Source: Lacimicrobium alkaliphilum
GTDB taxonomy: Bacteria; Pseudomonadota; Gammaproteobacteria; Enterobacterales; Alteromonadaceae
Direction: 5' to 3'
DNA length: 64,000 bases
Assembly (NCBI RefSeq): GCF_001466725.1
Contig: NZ_CP013650.1
Location: forward strand, 930,001-994,000
Part shown: positions 42,897-52,864 of the stretch, piece by piece
Layout of the letters: each line of letters begins with the position of its first letter
How positions within the stretch are numbered: position 1 is the stretch's first letter
The notes under the pieces: generated by a model
What the model was told of the DNA's origin: nothing
Databases searched by the model: none
The model's input: only the letters and a program-made list of their open reading frames with translations
Made by a program: the position numbers and the translations under genes

Positions 42897-43379
42897 ATGC
42901 CATTTAGTTACACCACCACCTATGTGCTGGACAGAAGTCATTTCAGTGAAACCTTTGATGAGTCCGCCTCCCTTAAAACCGGTATCAGGGCTTATATTAA
43001 GGCCCTCGGACTTGCCACTGCCGGGATGGCGGTATTATGGTTAACTCCGTTTACGGCTTACCTGGCCTGGTTTCTGGTAGGGTTAGGTGTGGTTGAAGGG
43101 TTAAATGTACGCTTTAAAAAGTCCTGGTGGCTGGCCCGGCAGATGTTAAGCCGGGCAGCGAATAACGAAATGACCCTGATTATTGATGAGCAGGGCATTC
43201 ACACCAAATCGGTCTACGTCGATAATACACTGGCGTGGGCTGACATCAATGATATACAGCCAACCGGGCGGGGCTGGTTGTTTTATCAGGGCAAGGCCAG
43301 ATTTTATTTGTCCAACCGTTGCCTGTCTGAGGAGGCGATAGCCTTTATTCGCAGTAAGGCAGAGGATAAGCGCGTGTAG
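42897..43379 (+). CDS. YcxB-like membrane protein of unknown function
   Basis: 160 residues: a short cytoplasmic start, two close hydrophobic segments (about 38-55 and 57-72) and a C-terminal PH-like beta domain with the EQGIHTKSVYVDNTLAWADI pattern seen in YcxB-like proteins. Function is unknown. It converges on the PA2778-like gene, with 69 bp between stops. Confidence 0.65.
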   Translation: MPFSYTTTYVLDRSHFSETFDESASLKTGIRAYIKALGLATAGMAVLWLTPFTAYLAWFLVGLGVVEGLNVRFKKSWWLARQMLSRAANNEMTLIIDEQGIHTKSVYVDNTLAWADINDIQPTGRGWLFYQGKARFYLSNRCLSEEAIAFIRSKAEDKRV

Positions 43380-43448
43380 GCAGGATCCGTACTCGTTTGC
43401 CTGGCATCATGGAAATAGTGCAACCTCTCTTTCAGGAGCTCTGGCGCA

Positions 43449-44435
43449 TCACTCCGGGGTGGATTCAAGCCGGCACCGGGCGCGTGTTTTCCCCTCGGAA
43501 TCCTGAGCCGCGTGAATCTGCTGCTGGCTATCCAGCAGGTTGCTGTCATCCGGGCTTATCTTCAGTGCCGCGTCAATGAGTTCAATGGCTTTGCCATGAC
43601 AATCAAGATAACTCAGGAGTATGGCGTAGTTGTTCAGATAGGAGATTTGCTGCTCTGCCAGTGGCAGGCCTTTTGCAAACCAGTTGGCAGCAACCAGCGG
43701 TTGTTCTGAAAAATAGTGATTGGCGAGTAAGAAGTAGGGCAGCCAGTACTCAGGCCACTGTTTTGTGGCGGTTTTCAGTGCGGCTATCCCGGTATCAGTC
43801 TGGTTGGTGTTGAGTAAATCCTGGCAGGCTTTGGTATAAACAAAGGGATCCAGGTGCTTACTGGCTTTGTCGCCGGGTAACATCGTTAACATCCAGTAAT
43901 TGCCCCGCTGCCAGGTACGCTCAAAGGTCGCAAAATTCAATCGATGCCTTTGTGTCACGCCGGTATTGAGAATCACCTCGGCAGTTTCAAGGTCATAACC
44001 TGTCACTACGGCATAGTGCCATTGCGGAAGTATCGCAATACCGTTGTTTTGCAGCACGATCACCGGAATATTTTCGGCAATCAGACTTAACAATTGCTCC
44101 ATATTGGCGCGCTGTGCATAAGCCAGCAGACCCAGTTGCCGGGCAGCGGCTGTCATTTCAACCTGCAGGCTGCCTTCCAGGTCAGGAACAAAGGTGTTGA
44201 GAGCTATATCATTGGGGCTGTGTTCAAGTCCGTAAAAACCGGCTACCTCAGAGAGCGTTGTCGGGCCGCAAAAATATTGTTGCTGAGGATAAAAAGGTAT
44301 ATCAGGAATAAGGTGCTGGCGTGCTATCTCAGGCGGAGCTGACAGTAACCGCTGAGTCTGTTGGGGCGTCTGACAGCCACTGAGTAACATCAGCAGGCCA
44401 GCCATAAGGCCGGCCTGCCAAAGTGAGATTGCCAA
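43449..44435 (-). CDS. PA2778-family cysteine peptidase (C39-like) lipoprotein with TPR region
   Basis: 328 residues with lipoprotein signal (LLSGC, Cys21). Residues about 40-190 form a C39-like papain-fold peptidase, with the catalytic Cys in YFCGPTTLSEVAGFYG and His in PQWHYAVVTGYD. About 205-315 carry TPR-like helices (LPYFLLANHYF; LNNYAILLSYLDCHGKAIELI). C39 peptidases usually cut after Gly-Gly. The gene follows the PA2779 partner by 6 bp. Confidence 0.85.
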   Translation of the reverse strand: MAISLWQAGLMAGLLMLLSGCQTPQQTQRLLSAPPEIARQHLIPDIPFYPQQQYFCGPTTLSEVAGFYGLEHSPNDIALNTFVPDLEGSLQVEMTAAARQLGLLAYAQRANMEQLLSLIAENIPVIVLQNNGIAILPQWHYAVVTGYDLETAEVILNTGVTQRHRLNFATFERTWQRGNYWMLTMLPGDKASKHLDPFVYTKACQDLLNTNQTDTGIAALKTATKQWPEYWLPYFLLANHYFSEQPLVAANWFAKGLPLAEQQISYLNNYAILLSYLDCHGKAIELIDAALKISPDDSNLLDSQQQIHAAQDSEGKTRARCRLESTPE

Positions 44436-44441
44436 AAGCTT

Positions 44442-44819
44442 TTAACTGATAGGTCGGATAAAAGGATAAACGTCAGTAATACCCATCAAATCCAGCACTG
44501 CCACAACCACCAGCACCGTTACAATGGTTCCGACAATGCCGCCTGCCGGCATCTCATTCATCTGACTGTTTAAGGCATCCAGTTCTTCATTGGTCATATT
44601 GGCAATGCGCTGCTCTGCCTGTTCAGGGCTGACGCCAAGAGTAACCAGTTTATTCTGTACTTCAGCATTGTCTAAGAATGACAATACCTGCTGCTTATTG
44701 TATTGGTGTTGCTGACTGGCGATAACCTGGTCAGAACTGTATGGTGCTGCGGATGCCTGCCCGAGACTGAAAATTAAAACTGATCCAGTGATAACGGCTT
44801 TTAAAAATTTACTCATCAT
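44442..44819 (-). CDS. PA2779-family exported small protein
   Basis: 125 residues: signal peptide (1-24, ending ASAA), a charged helical part with SPEQAEQRIANMTNEELDAL, then a conserved NEMPAGG motif followed by a hydrophobic C-terminal helix (IVGTIVTVLVVVAVLDLMG). The pair with PA2778-type peptidases is conserved in many proteobacteria. The Gly-Gly before the hydrophobic tail invites the idea that it is the peptidase's substrate (see findings). Confidence 0.82.
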   Translation of the reverse strand: MMSKFLKAVITGSVLIFSLGQASAAPYSSDQVIASQQHQYNKQQVLSFLDNAEVQNKLVTLGVSPEQAEQRIANMTNEELDALNSQMNEMPAGGIVGTIVTVLVVVAVLDLMGITDVYPFIRPIS

Positions 44820-45007
44820 TCAGATATCCTTGAACTCGTTTTTTAAGATCTGATTTGCTCGCCAAATCAGCGTCACATTGCAGAGTGTTTAATTTTCGCA
44901 ATAACCAGAGCCTAAGCTAATTAGCGGGTTTAAGCAAAAAAGACGAGGCCAGTTGCGGACTGACTACAGGTAAACAGGATATGAGTTTTTAGCCGTGCGC
45001 AGGCCAG

Positions 45008-45042
45008 TAAAAAAGGCGAAGCAGTTAATCTGCTTCGCCTTT
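45008..45042 (-). terminator. Intrinsic terminator downstream of the M3 peptidase gene
   Basis: AAAGGCGAAGCAG (45012-45024) and CTGCTTCGCCTTT (45030-45042) form a 13-bp stem with a 5-base loop. On the complement it is followed by TTTTTTACTGG, a proper T-tract. It lies 19 bp after the stop at 45061. Confidence 0.85.
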
Positions 45043-45060
45043 GTTTTACGTGGCGGTGGC

Positions 45061-47235
45061 TTATTTTACCGGGAAGCCACGGTCACGCATCAGCGCTTCC
45101 ACCTCGGCGTCACGGCCTCTGAAGGCACGATAGGCCTCGGCGGGATCCATGGCATTGCGTATGGAGAACAGATGCTCAACCAGTTTTTTCGCCATGGTCT
45201 CATCGTAAAATCCGCCCGGGGCGCTGGCAAAAGCTTCGGCGGCATCGGAGGTGAGCACCTCTGCCCACATATAGCCATAATAGCCGGCAGAATAACCTTC
45301 ACCGGAGAAGATATGACCAAAATGCGGTGTGCGATGGCGCATCACAATCTCTTCCGGCATACCCAGTTCTTTGAGGGTTTCACGCTCAAAGGCATCGGGG
45401 TCGATACCTTCAGGATCGGTGGTGTGCAGTTTCATATCCACCAATGCCGAGGCCAGATACTCCGTGGTTTTAAAGCCTTCGTTAAAGGTGGCGGCCTTTT
45501 TGATCTTCTCTACCAGTTCAGCCGGAATCGGCTCGCCGGTCTGATAATGTACCAGGTAGTTGTCAATCACATCATCGGTCAGCAGCCAGCGTTCCAGAAG
45601 TTGTGACTGAAACTCGGTGTAATCACGCACACCACTGTTTAGGGTGGGGTACGCCACATTTGAGGCCAGTGCGTGCAGGGCATGGCCAAATTCGTGGAAG
45701 TAGGTTTCGGCGTCATCCCAACTGATCAGCACCGGCTCACCGGGTTTGCCTTTGACAAAGTTGGAATTATTGGAAGAGAGTACGGTTTGTTTACCATCAA
45801 AAGTGGTGTGACTGCGGTAACTGTAGGCCCAGGCTCCGGAGCGCTTGCCCTGGCGCGAGAACGGATCCAGATACCACAGGCCAATATGCTCGCCGCTGGT
45901 TTTGTCTGTCACTTCCCAGACTTTAACGTCTTCATGGAATACCGGAACTTTACCCGCTTCTACCGGTTTAAAGTCAAAGTTAAACAAACGCCCGGCCACA
46001 TAGAACATGGCTTCACGCAGCTTATCCAGTTGCAGATATTGTTTTACTTGGTCGGAGTCCAGATCGTAGCGATCTTTGCGCACTTTTTCGGCGTAGTAGC
46101 GGTAATCCCAGGGCTTTATGCTGATATCGGCGCCCTCTTCATCGGCGATCGCCTGCATATCCGCCACTTCCTGTTCAACCCGTGCCAGGGCTGCGGGCCA
46201 CACTGACATCATCAGATCCATGGCATTTTCTGGTGTCTTGGCCATACGGTTTTCCAGCCGCCACTGGGCATAGTTTTCATAGCCAAGCAGTTCAACCCGC
46301 TCATCCCGCAGTTTGAGGATCTCGGCAATAATGGCATTGTTGTCGTGCTCACCGTCATTGTCACCGCGGCTGTAATAGTCATTCCAGACCTGTTCACGCA
46401 ATTCACGCTCGGTAGAATAAGTCAGGAAAGGATCCATGGAGGAGCGAGTGTTGGTGATGGCATACATGCCTTCTTTACCGCGTTCGGCCGCGGCCTGGGC
46501 GGCGGCGTCGATCACAGATTGTGGCAAGCCGCCGAGTTGATCTTCAGTCAGGTATAAGACATAGCCTTCTTCATCGGCCAGTACGTTATTACTGAACTGG
46601 GTGTGCAGTTTTGAAAGTTGCTTGTTAATTTCGGCGTAACGTTTCTTCGCTTCTCCGGTCAGGGTGGCGCCATTGCTGGCAAAGCTGTCATAAATCAGGC
46701 TTACCAGACGTTGCTGATCGGGGCGCATTTGTTTCAACTCATCACTTTCATAGACCGCCTTAATACGCTGAAATAAGGCATCATTCTGAATGATTGCGGA
46801 CTGGTATTCTGCGAGTTTGGGCGCCAGTTCGCGCTGTATTTCACGAAACTCGGGGGATGATAAATTTGAGCGCCATATCCCATAGTACGGGTACACCCGG
46901 CTTATCTCTGCACCGGCTTTTTCATAAGGCACAATGGTGTTGTCAAAGGTCGGCTCAGCCTGCTGGGAGGCAATGGCATCCAGCTCAGCCAGATGTAGCT
47001 CTATACCTTTTTCCATTGCCGGTTTAAGCAAGGCCAGTTCCATTTTATCGAAGGCGGGTACGCCACCAAAAGGACCTGACCACTCTGCCAGCAGTGGATT
47101 GTCAATTTTCTGTGGTTGCTCTGTGGCGCTTTCGGCCTTGTTGTCGGGAGCCTGAGCATTTTGTCCGCAACCGGCCAGGGAGCCAACCAGTGCTGCGGTG
47201 ATTGCGGCGGCTAGCCATTTTTGCTTAATCTTCAT
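45061..47235 (-). CDS. M3-family oligopeptidase (Dcp-like), lipoprotein
   Basis: 724 residues from the ATG at 47235 (site AGAGGATAACG); an upstream ATG at 47259 adds eight residues. Lipoprotein signal ends SLAGC. The rest matches the M3 thimet/peptidyl-dipeptidase family over its full length, with the zinc motif in ETYFHEFGHALH and the second Glu and Tyr/Gly-rich SAGYYGYMWAEV region. It should trim peptides to dipeptides or degrade signal fragments, here attached to the envelope and not in the cytoplasm as classic Dcp. Confidence 0.92.
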   Translation of the reverse strand: MKIKQKWLAAAITAALVGSLAGCGQNAQAPDNKAESATEQPQKIDNPLLAEWSGPFGGVPAFDKMELALLKPAMEKGIELHLAELDAIASQQAEPTFDNTIVPYEKAGAEISRVYPYYGIWRSNLSSPEFREIQRELAPKLAEYQSAIIQNDALFQRIKAVYESDELKQMRPDQQRLVSLIYDSFASNGATLTGEAKKRYAEINKQLSKLHTQFSNNVLADEEGYVLYLTEDQLGGLPQSVIDAAAQAAAERGKEGMYAITNTRSSMDPFLTYSTERELREQVWNDYYSRGDNDGEHDNNAIIAEILKLRDERVELLGYENYAQWRLENRMAKTPENAMDLMMSVWPAALARVEQEVADMQAIADEEGADISIKPWDYRYYAEKVRKDRYDLDSDQVKQYLQLDKLREAMFYVAGRLFNFDFKPVEAGKVPVFHEDVKVWEVTDKTSGEHIGLWYLDPFSRQGKRSGAWAYSYRSHTTFDGKQTVLSSNNSNFVKGKPGEPVLISWDDAETYFHEFGHALHALASNVAYPTLNSGVRDYTEFQSQLLERWLLTDDVIDNYLVHYQTGEPIPAELVEKIKKAATFNEGFKTTEYLASALVDMKLHTTDPEGIDPDAFERETLKELGMPEEIVMRHRTPHFGHIFSGEGYSAGYYGYMWAEVLTSDAAEAFASAPGGFYDETMAKKLVEHLFSIRNAMDPAEAYRAFRGRDAEVEALMRDRGFPVK

Positions 47236-47455
47236 CGTTATCCTCTTTTTATGTTTCATACGGGGATGTTTGTCATCAACCAGAACCGGCTAAAGTGAGA
47301 TTAGCCGGGCCCCGGGCAGACATTGTTCTGTCTGTATAATTCTGTGCCTGTTGAAACTATCGCTATTACCCCGGCATTGCAATCCGCGCAGTGCAGAGGG
47401 GATGTTGTTACCGCCAGCTACCGGCAACCGAGGTTTACTGAGGATGCTTTACTGA

Positions 47456-48322
47456 TTAAAGGGTATATCCCGGTGCGATAGCAAGATTATCCACATTATT
47501 CAGGGTAAAGCGGTTTTGTAGCCATAACTGATATTCGGCACCTTTTAGGGTGGCCCGCTCGGTACAATCTACATTCCAGCGTCTGAGCAGGTAGCCGGCC
47601 ATGGCAGCACGGACATTAATCAGTAGCTGGCTGCTTTCCATACCGTAGTCCATTTCAATGGCTGTAGGGTGTTGCACGTTTTTGGGGTGAGGCACCAGTT
47701 GCAAGGGGATCAGCCGTTGCCATTCCTGGTCGGATTCACTATTTTCATGGGGCAGTGGTGCTTCTTTGATGGTGACTTTGCTGATGCGGGTCAGGACAAA
47801 ATCTCTGAAGCTCTGGGTTTTGCGGTCAAAAGCCCGCACATGCCAGCGCAGGCCATTATCCACAATCGAATGGGGCACTAGATCGCGGCTGCCGGAACCA
47901 CTGGAAAGGGAGGTATAAATCACATTGACGGCTTTTTGGCTGAGAATAGCCTGCACCAGTTTTGCGACGATAAAAATATCCGGCACATTCAGGCTGGAAG
48001 GGGCTTCGACAGGAAAGTGAATATCACCGATGGCATCAAAGCCATCAGAAATATCGTTGGCCAGCTTTACCAGAGTGCGCTGCGCATCGTGCTCGAATAC
48101 AGGTTTAAACTGGCCGGTCTGAACGTAGCGTTTTTCTCTTGAATCGTAGCTCAGGTTAGCCGGAGCAAGCTCTTTGTAGATACTGAAATCCCGCGAGCCT
48201 GCCGACAGTCCTACTTCAAAACGGTTAATCAGATCCTGGCGGTAAATGGCCCCTCTAAATAACAGGCAAAAGTCGATGTAGGCCAGACGTTGTTTCTGGG
48301 CAAAACTGATTTGTTCGAGCAT
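47456..48322 (-). CDS. WYL-domain transcriptional regulator of the CapW/BrxR type
   Basis: 288 residues: an N-terminal winged helix (residues 1-90, with AYIDFCLLFRGAIYRQDLI and the SAGSRDFSIYKELAP signature), a WYL domain (about 115-215, WHVRAFDRKTQSFRDFVLTRI) and a C-terminal dimer region. This three-part form is that of CapW and BrxR, which repress phage-defence operons. Here no CBASS, BREX or other defence gene is adjacent; neighbours are a peptidase and an amidohydrolase. It may act as a stand-alone regulator or be a survivor of a lost island. Confidence 0.8.
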   Translation of the reverse strand: MLEQISFAQKQRLAYIDFCLLFRGAIYRQDLINRFEVGLSAGSRDFSIYKELAPANLSYDSREKRYVQTGQFKPVFEHDAQRTLVKLANDISDGFDAIGDIHFPVEAPSSLNVPDIFIVAKLVQAILSQKAVNVIYTSLSSGSGSRDLVPHSIVDNGLRWHVRAFDRKTQSFRDFVLTRISKVTIKEAPLPHENSESDQEWQRLIPLQLVPHPKNVQHPTAIEMDYGMESSQLLINVRAAMAGYLLRRWNVDCTERATLKGAEYQLWLQNRFTLNNVDNLAIAPGYTL

Positions 48323-48557
48323 AAAAAGTGAGCCAGCAGATAAGGATGTTAGCAGTGTGGTTTATTTTGACAGGGTTGTAAAGCAATGCCATGTCGGCGC
48401 TGATTTGTACCTGAAAATATCACTCTGCCTCTGCGCCTGACAGCATGGGCCCGGCATTGTTGTGATTATGTTTTGCCTGATAGATACTCAGTCCCTTATA
48501 ACTCTTTGTTTTCATTGCTTTGTTGGGTTGTGTTTTATTGATTAACGGGAGCGCCGG

Positions 48558-50060
48558 ATGAAATTTTCAGGATTGGTTACCTTGTTACTGGGCTTTATCA
48601 ATGCGGCCTTTGCGCTGCCTGAAGCCGATCTGCTGATTCAGCAGGCGCGGGTCATTGATGGTTCCGGGAGTCCGGAAAAGGTTCAGGATATCGTCATCAA
48701 TGACGGACGAATCGTGGCCATAGGTAATGATCTTGGCGATGAGTGGAAAACAGGGCGTCTGATCGAAGCTACCGGCATGGTGGCTGCCCCCGGTTTTATT
48801 GACCTGCATGCCCATGGAAACCTGAAAGAGGAGACTGCATTCGACAATTTCATTGCCATGGGGGTCACCACCATTGGTCTGGGGCAAGACGGTTCAAGTC
48901 CGATTATCAATGATTTCAGGAGCTGGCGTGATGAGATCCATCGACGTGGGTTGGGGCCGAATGTGGCCATGTTTGTTGGGCACGGATCACTTCGCGCTCA
49001 TCTGGGCATAACAAAGGGCACACCCACGGCGTCACAGATGGAATCGATGAAAGCGTTGTTAGCGCAGCACCTTGAATTCTGCTTCGGTATGAGCACGGGC
49101 CTGGAGTATGTGCCTGGTCTGTATGCCGGTGCCGAAGAGTTGCAGCAACTGGCAAAAGTAACCGGAGAGCACAATCGCATTATTGCCAGCCATATGCGCA
49201 ATGAAGACGACGGCGACGTGGAAGCGTCGATTGATGAGTTACTGGCCCAGGGGCGTTATGCGCCGGTTCACATATCCCATCTGAAATCTGTGTATGGCAA
49301 GGGTGCTGAGCGGGCAGAGCAGCTGCTGTTAAAACTTCGTCAGGCCCGAGAAGAGGGCATCCGGACTACCGCTGATGTCTATCCTTATATGGCCAGTTAC
49401 ACCGGCATTGCGATTTTGTTTCCGGATTGGGCAAAAACCACTGTTGATTTTTCCTATGCCCGTGAACATCGCCGAGCCGAACTGAGGCAATTTCTTAGCG
49501 ATAAAGTGAACAGTCGCAATGGGCCTCAGGCCACGCTTTTGGGCACGGGGAAGTTTAAAGGAAAGACACTGGAGCAGGTTGCCCGTGAACATCAGCTGCA
49601 TTTTGCCGACCTGTTGATTGATGTTATTGGACCGCAAGGTGCATCCGGGGCCTATTTTGTCATGGATGAAGCCCTGCAATACCGCCTGATACAGGGGCCG
49701 GATATCGCCATCAGTTCCGATGGCAGCCCCACCAGTTTTCACCCCAGAGGCTATGGCAGCTTTGCTAAGTTGATTGAAACCCTGACCCTTGAAGAAGCGC
49801 TTTTTCCATTACATCAGGCTATCTATAAAGCTACAGGTTTGCCGGCATCGATTCTGGGCCTCACTGACCGTGGGTTGCTCAGAGAGGGGGCCTGGGCCGA
49901 CATCGTTATATTCAAGCCCGAAAATGTGCGGGCTAAGGCTGATTACCTGTCACCTCACCGGCTTGCTGAAGGCTTTAGGTATGTCTTGGTTAATGGCGAA
50001 ACAGCAATAGATGACTACCTGCTCAGGAAAGCCGGCTCTGGTCGTATTCTGCAACCCTGA
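48558..50060 (+). CDS. N-acyl-D-amino-acid deacylase-like amidohydrolase, exported
   Basis: 500 residues with signal peptide (1-19) and an amidohydrolase fold: metal-binding HAHG near residue 87, the carboxylated-Lys/Cys-type region, SHMRNEDDGDVEASIDELL, HISHLKSVYGKG and SSDGSPTSFHPRGYGSF. The best fit is D-aminoacylase/dihydroorotase-like deacetylase. It should remove acyl groups from D-amino acids in the periplasm, for instance from peptidoglycan-derived material. Confidence 0.85.
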   Translation: MKFSGLVTLLLGFINAAFALPEADLLIQQARVIDGSGSPEKVQDIVINDGRIVAIGNDLGDEWKTGRLIEATGMVAAPGFIDLHAHGNLKEETAFDNFIAMGVTTIGLGQDGSSPIINDFRSWRDEIHRRGLGPNVAMFVGHGSLRAHLGITKGTPTASQMESMKALLAQHLEFCFGMSTGLEYVPGLYAGAEELQQLAKVTGEHNRIIASHMRNEDDGDVEASIDELLAQGRYAPVHISHLKSVYGKGAERAEQLLLKLRQAREEGIRTTADVYPYMASYTGIAILFPDWAKTTVDFSYAREHRRAELRQFLSDKVNSRNGPQATLLGTGKFKGKTLEQVAREHQLHFADLLIDVIGPQGASGAYFVMDEALQYRLIQGPDIAISSDGSPTSFHPRGYGSFAKLIETLTLEEALFPLHQAIYKATGLPASILGLTDRGLLREGAWADIVIFKPENVRAKADYLSPHRLAEGFRYVLVNGETAIDDYLLRKAGSGRILQP

Positions 50061-50205
50061 GCCTTAATTCGTTTTTTGAAATCACTGGGTGACTGATTAA
50101 ACATCGCTTTTCTCTGTTGCCCTTTTGCCCTGGTATAGCTTTTCACGATTAGAACAATCGCTTTTATTCAACTCCCAATTCACAACTTTGTGTCTATGCT
50201 TCTGT

Positions 50206-50242
50206 TTGATTAAAAACAGCGGGTTTGTGCTGTTTTCATCAA
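50206..50242. repeat. Two-part inverted repeat upstream of katG
   Basis: AAAACAGC (50213-50220) pairs with GCTGTTTT (50229-50236), and the outer TTGAT/ATCAA extend it. It could end the amidohydrolase transcript (no clear T-run) or be a control site for katG, which begins 115 bp later. Confidence 0.5.
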
Positions 50243-50356
50243 ACCACAGGCAAAGGGGCAGTTCTTGCCCTGACAGTAACTGCCCAGGTGGCCGGTGAAT
50301 AACGATGGTAGATTCGCTGAATCATCAGAGTCAATCGTGAATGAAGGAAGCAGAAA

Positions 50357-52624
50357 ATGAATAAACAACCCATGCTACTGCGCTCTGCGCTGGCCACGCT
50401 GGTGAGCCTGACTTTTTTGTCCGGACCGGTACTGGCAGAAACGGCGGAGATGACCAAGCCAAAAGGTGCTTCAGGCACCGGCAGTGTTAAGCCAGGTCAG
50501 GCCAGAACGAATCAGTTCTGGTGGCCGGAACAACTGGATTTATCGCCACTCAGAGATCATGACGGTCGCTCTAACCCTCTTGGCGCCGAGTTTGACTACG
50601 CACAGGCGTTCAGCACTCTGGATCTGGAAGCGGCGAAAAAAGATATCGATGCTTTGCTGACCACCTCTCAGGATTGGTGGCCTGCAGATTTTGGCAACTA
50701 TGGCCCATTTTTTATCCGTATGACCTGGCACAGTGCCGGAACATACCGCACTCTGGACGGCCGCGGTGGCGCCGATGGTGGCCAGCAGCGTTTTGACCCG
50801 CTTAACAGCTGGCCGGATAACGGCAACCTGGATAAAGCCAGACGTTTGCTGTGGCCGGTTAAACAAAAATACGGTGAGGCACTGTCCTGGGCCGATTTGA
50901 TGGTGCTGGCCGGGAATGTGGCACTGGAGAACATGGGTTTTGATACCTACGGCTTTGCCGGTGGCCGTGCCGACGACTGGGAGCCTGATATTGTCTACTG
51001 GGGTCCTGAAGTGGAAATGCTGGCCAGCGATCGTGAAGACCGTGACGGTGAATTACAGCGTCCTTTGGGCGCCACCCATATGGGGCTGATTTATGTGAAT
51101 CCCGAAGGGCCGAAGGGTAAACCGGATCCCATGGGTTCAGCGAAAAATATTCGCACGGCGTTTAGCCGTATGGCCATGAACGATGAAGAAACCGTGGCAT
51201 TGATCGCCGGAGGTCACACCTTTGGTAAGATGCACGGCGCCCATAAACCGGGTGACTGTGTTGGTAAAGAGCCTGGCGCAGCAGGTATTGAAGAGCAGGG
51301 CCTGGGCTGGAAAAACAAATGTGGCAAGGGCCATTCAGAAGACACCGTCACCAGTGGGCTGGAAGGTGCCTGGACGCAGCAGCCCACCCGCTGGACCTCC
51401 TTGTATTTAAGTAACCTGCTCGGCTTTGAATGGAAGCAAACCCGCAGTCCGGCTGGTGCAATTCAGTGGATCCCTACTGATGAGTCACTGCATAAAGCGG
51501 TACCGGATGCGCATATTGAAGGCAAGTTTAATCCACCGGTTATGACCACCGCCGATCTGGCCCTTAAAGCCGACCCTGAATATCGCAAAATTGCCGAGCG
51601 TTTCCTGGCCGATCCAAAGGTTTATCAACAGGCATTCGCTAAGGCCTGGTATAAGCTAACGCATCGGGATATGGGTCCGCCACGTAATTTCCTTGGCAGT
51701 GAAGTACCTGATGAAATTCATATCTGGCAGGATCCGATTGCCGCAGACACAGAGTCGACAATTAATCAGGCGGATGTGGCAAAGCTTAAGCAACGGATTC
51801 TGGATTCTGATCTGAGTGTGTCTGAACTGGTGCGTGTCGCCTGGGCTTCAGCGGCCAGTTACCGTGATTCAGATATGCGTGGTGGCGCCAATGGTGCCCG
51901 TCTGGCATTGTCTCCGCAAAAAAACTGGGAGGTAAACAATCCTGATGAAGTGGCCAAAGTGCTGAACGTGCTCAAAGGCATACAGCAGGATGCCAATAGC
52001 GGTTTTCTGAAACCCAGAAAGGTGTCACTGGCGGATATGATTGTGCTCGGTGGTGCGGTGGCCATTGAACAAGCCGCTAAAGACGCTGGTTTTGAGGTGG
52101 ATGTACCCTTCAGGCCTGGTCGTGGTGATGCCACCCAGCAGCAAACGGACACCAATTCCTTTGGTTTTCTGGAACTGACTGCCGATGGTTTCCGTAACTA
52201 TTACGATGCCGGCAGAAGCTACGAGTCACCAACGGTAACACTGGTGGATAAAGCCGATCAACTGAATCTTTCCGTGCCTGAGATGACGGTGTTGGTGGGC
52301 GGTATGCGTGCCCTGGATGCCAACTATAAGGGCATGGAGCATGGTGTATTCACCGACCGGCCGGGTACGCTCAGCAATGATTTCTTTGTGAATTTGCTGG
52401 ATATGGGCACGGTATGGAAGAAAACTGACACCGAGGGAGTCTATCAGGGTGTGGACCGCCAGTCCGGTGAACCTAAGTGGACCGCCACTCCGGTGGATCT
52501 GATCTTTGGTTCTAACTCTGAGTTGCGGGCAGTCGCCGAGGTGTATGCTTATGACACCTCGAAAGAAAGGTTCGTACAGGACTTTGTTAAAGCCTGGAGC
52601 AAGGTCATGAACCTCGATCGCTAG
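50357..52624 (+). CDS. katG: Catalase-peroxidase KatG, exported form
   Basis: 755 residues: signal peptide 1-27 (ending VLAET), then two tandem haem-peroxidase domains. The active domain has distal Trp124-His125 in [11 protein letters not shown] and proximal His287 in [12 protein letters not shown]; the second domain (about 440-750) lacks a haem site, as usual. The enzyme removes hydrogen peroxide. The signal sequence marks a periplasmic KatG2-type protein, unlike the cytoplasmic E. coli enzyme. A strong terminator follows. Confidence 0.95.
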   Translation: MNKQPMLLRSALATLVSLTFLSGPVLAETAEMTKPKGASGTGSVKPGQARTNQFWWPEQLDLSPLRDHDGRSNPLGAEFDYAQAFSTLDLEAAKKDIDALLTTSQDWWPADFGNYGPFFIRMTWHSAGTYRTLDGRGGADGGQQRFDPLNSWPDNGNLDKARRLLWPVKQKYGEALSWADLMVLAGNVALENMGFDTYGFAGGRADDWEPDIVYWGPEVEMLASDREDRDGELQRPLGATHMGLIYVNPEGPKGKPDPMGSAKNIRTAFSRMAMNDEETVALIAGGHTFGKMHGAHKPGDCVGKEPGAAGIEEQGLGWKNKCGKGHSEDTVTSGLEGAWTQQPTRWTSLYLSNLLGFEWKQTRSPAGAIQWIPTDESLHKAVPDAHIEGKFNPPVMTTADLALKADPEYRKIAERFLADPKVYQQAFAKAWYKLTHRDMGPPRNFLGSEVPDEIHIWQDPIAADTESTINQADVAKLKQRILDSDLSVSELVRVAWASAASYRDSDMRGGANGARLALSPQKNWEVNNPDEVAKVLNVLKGIQQDANSGFLKPRKVSLADMIVLGGAVAIEQAAKDAGFEVDVPFRPGRGDATQQQTDTNSFGFLELTADGFRNYYDAGRSYESPTVTLVDKADQLNLSVPEMTVLVGGMRALDANYKGMEHGVFTDRPGTLSNDFFVNLLDMGTVWKKTDTEGVYQGVDRQSGEPKWTATPVDLIFGSNSELRAVAEVYAYDTSKERFVQDFVKAWSKVMNLDR

Positions 52625-52640
52625 TTTGGTTCGGGCTTAA

Positions 52641-52679
52641 AAAAAGCGACAGCGCTGGTATCAGGCTGTCGCTTTTTTA
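52641..52679 (+). terminator. Intrinsic terminator of katG
   Basis: AGCGACAG (52645-52652) and CTGTCGCT (52666-52673) form an 8-bp stem with a 13-base loop, flanked by A5 before and T6 after. It can stop transcription from both sides. Confidence 0.85.
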
Positions 52680-52680
52680 T

Positions 52681-52768
52681 GTCCAGGGATGGACGGTATG
52701 CCGGGATGGAAGGGAGCATTTCCCGGCGATGTCCAGGGATGAAGATGTAGGTCGGAATTTATTCCGAC
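52681..52768. repeat. Cluster of small palindromes between katG and the CPBP gene
   Basis: Three elements: GTCCAGGGATGGAC (52681-52694, repeated in part as GTCCAGGGATG at 52731-52741), the stem GCCGGGA/TCCCGGC (52700-52706 and 52721-52727), and GTCGGAAT-TT-ATTCCGAC (52751-52768). The first matches the loop of the 43-bp repeats at 9338 and the last matches the palindrome at 9504, so they belong to dispersed families. Confidence 0.65.
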
Positions 52769-52864
52769 AATCTGTTAAAGCAGACCATCACAGTCTGACT
52801 CAGGCTGTATTGGCTTCCTGCTTGTCAGAAGCGCGTTTGCGCCACCACAGTGTCAGCAGGTAAA

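Noticed and set aside
44995..45606. 203-codon plus-strand frame opposite the M3 peptidase gene
   Set aside because: It is the antisense of conserved M3 codons, including a terminator region, and has no own features.
50061..50356. OxyR-type site before katG
   Set aside because: Only a weak GAT..ATC symmetry was found; not enough to claim an operator.
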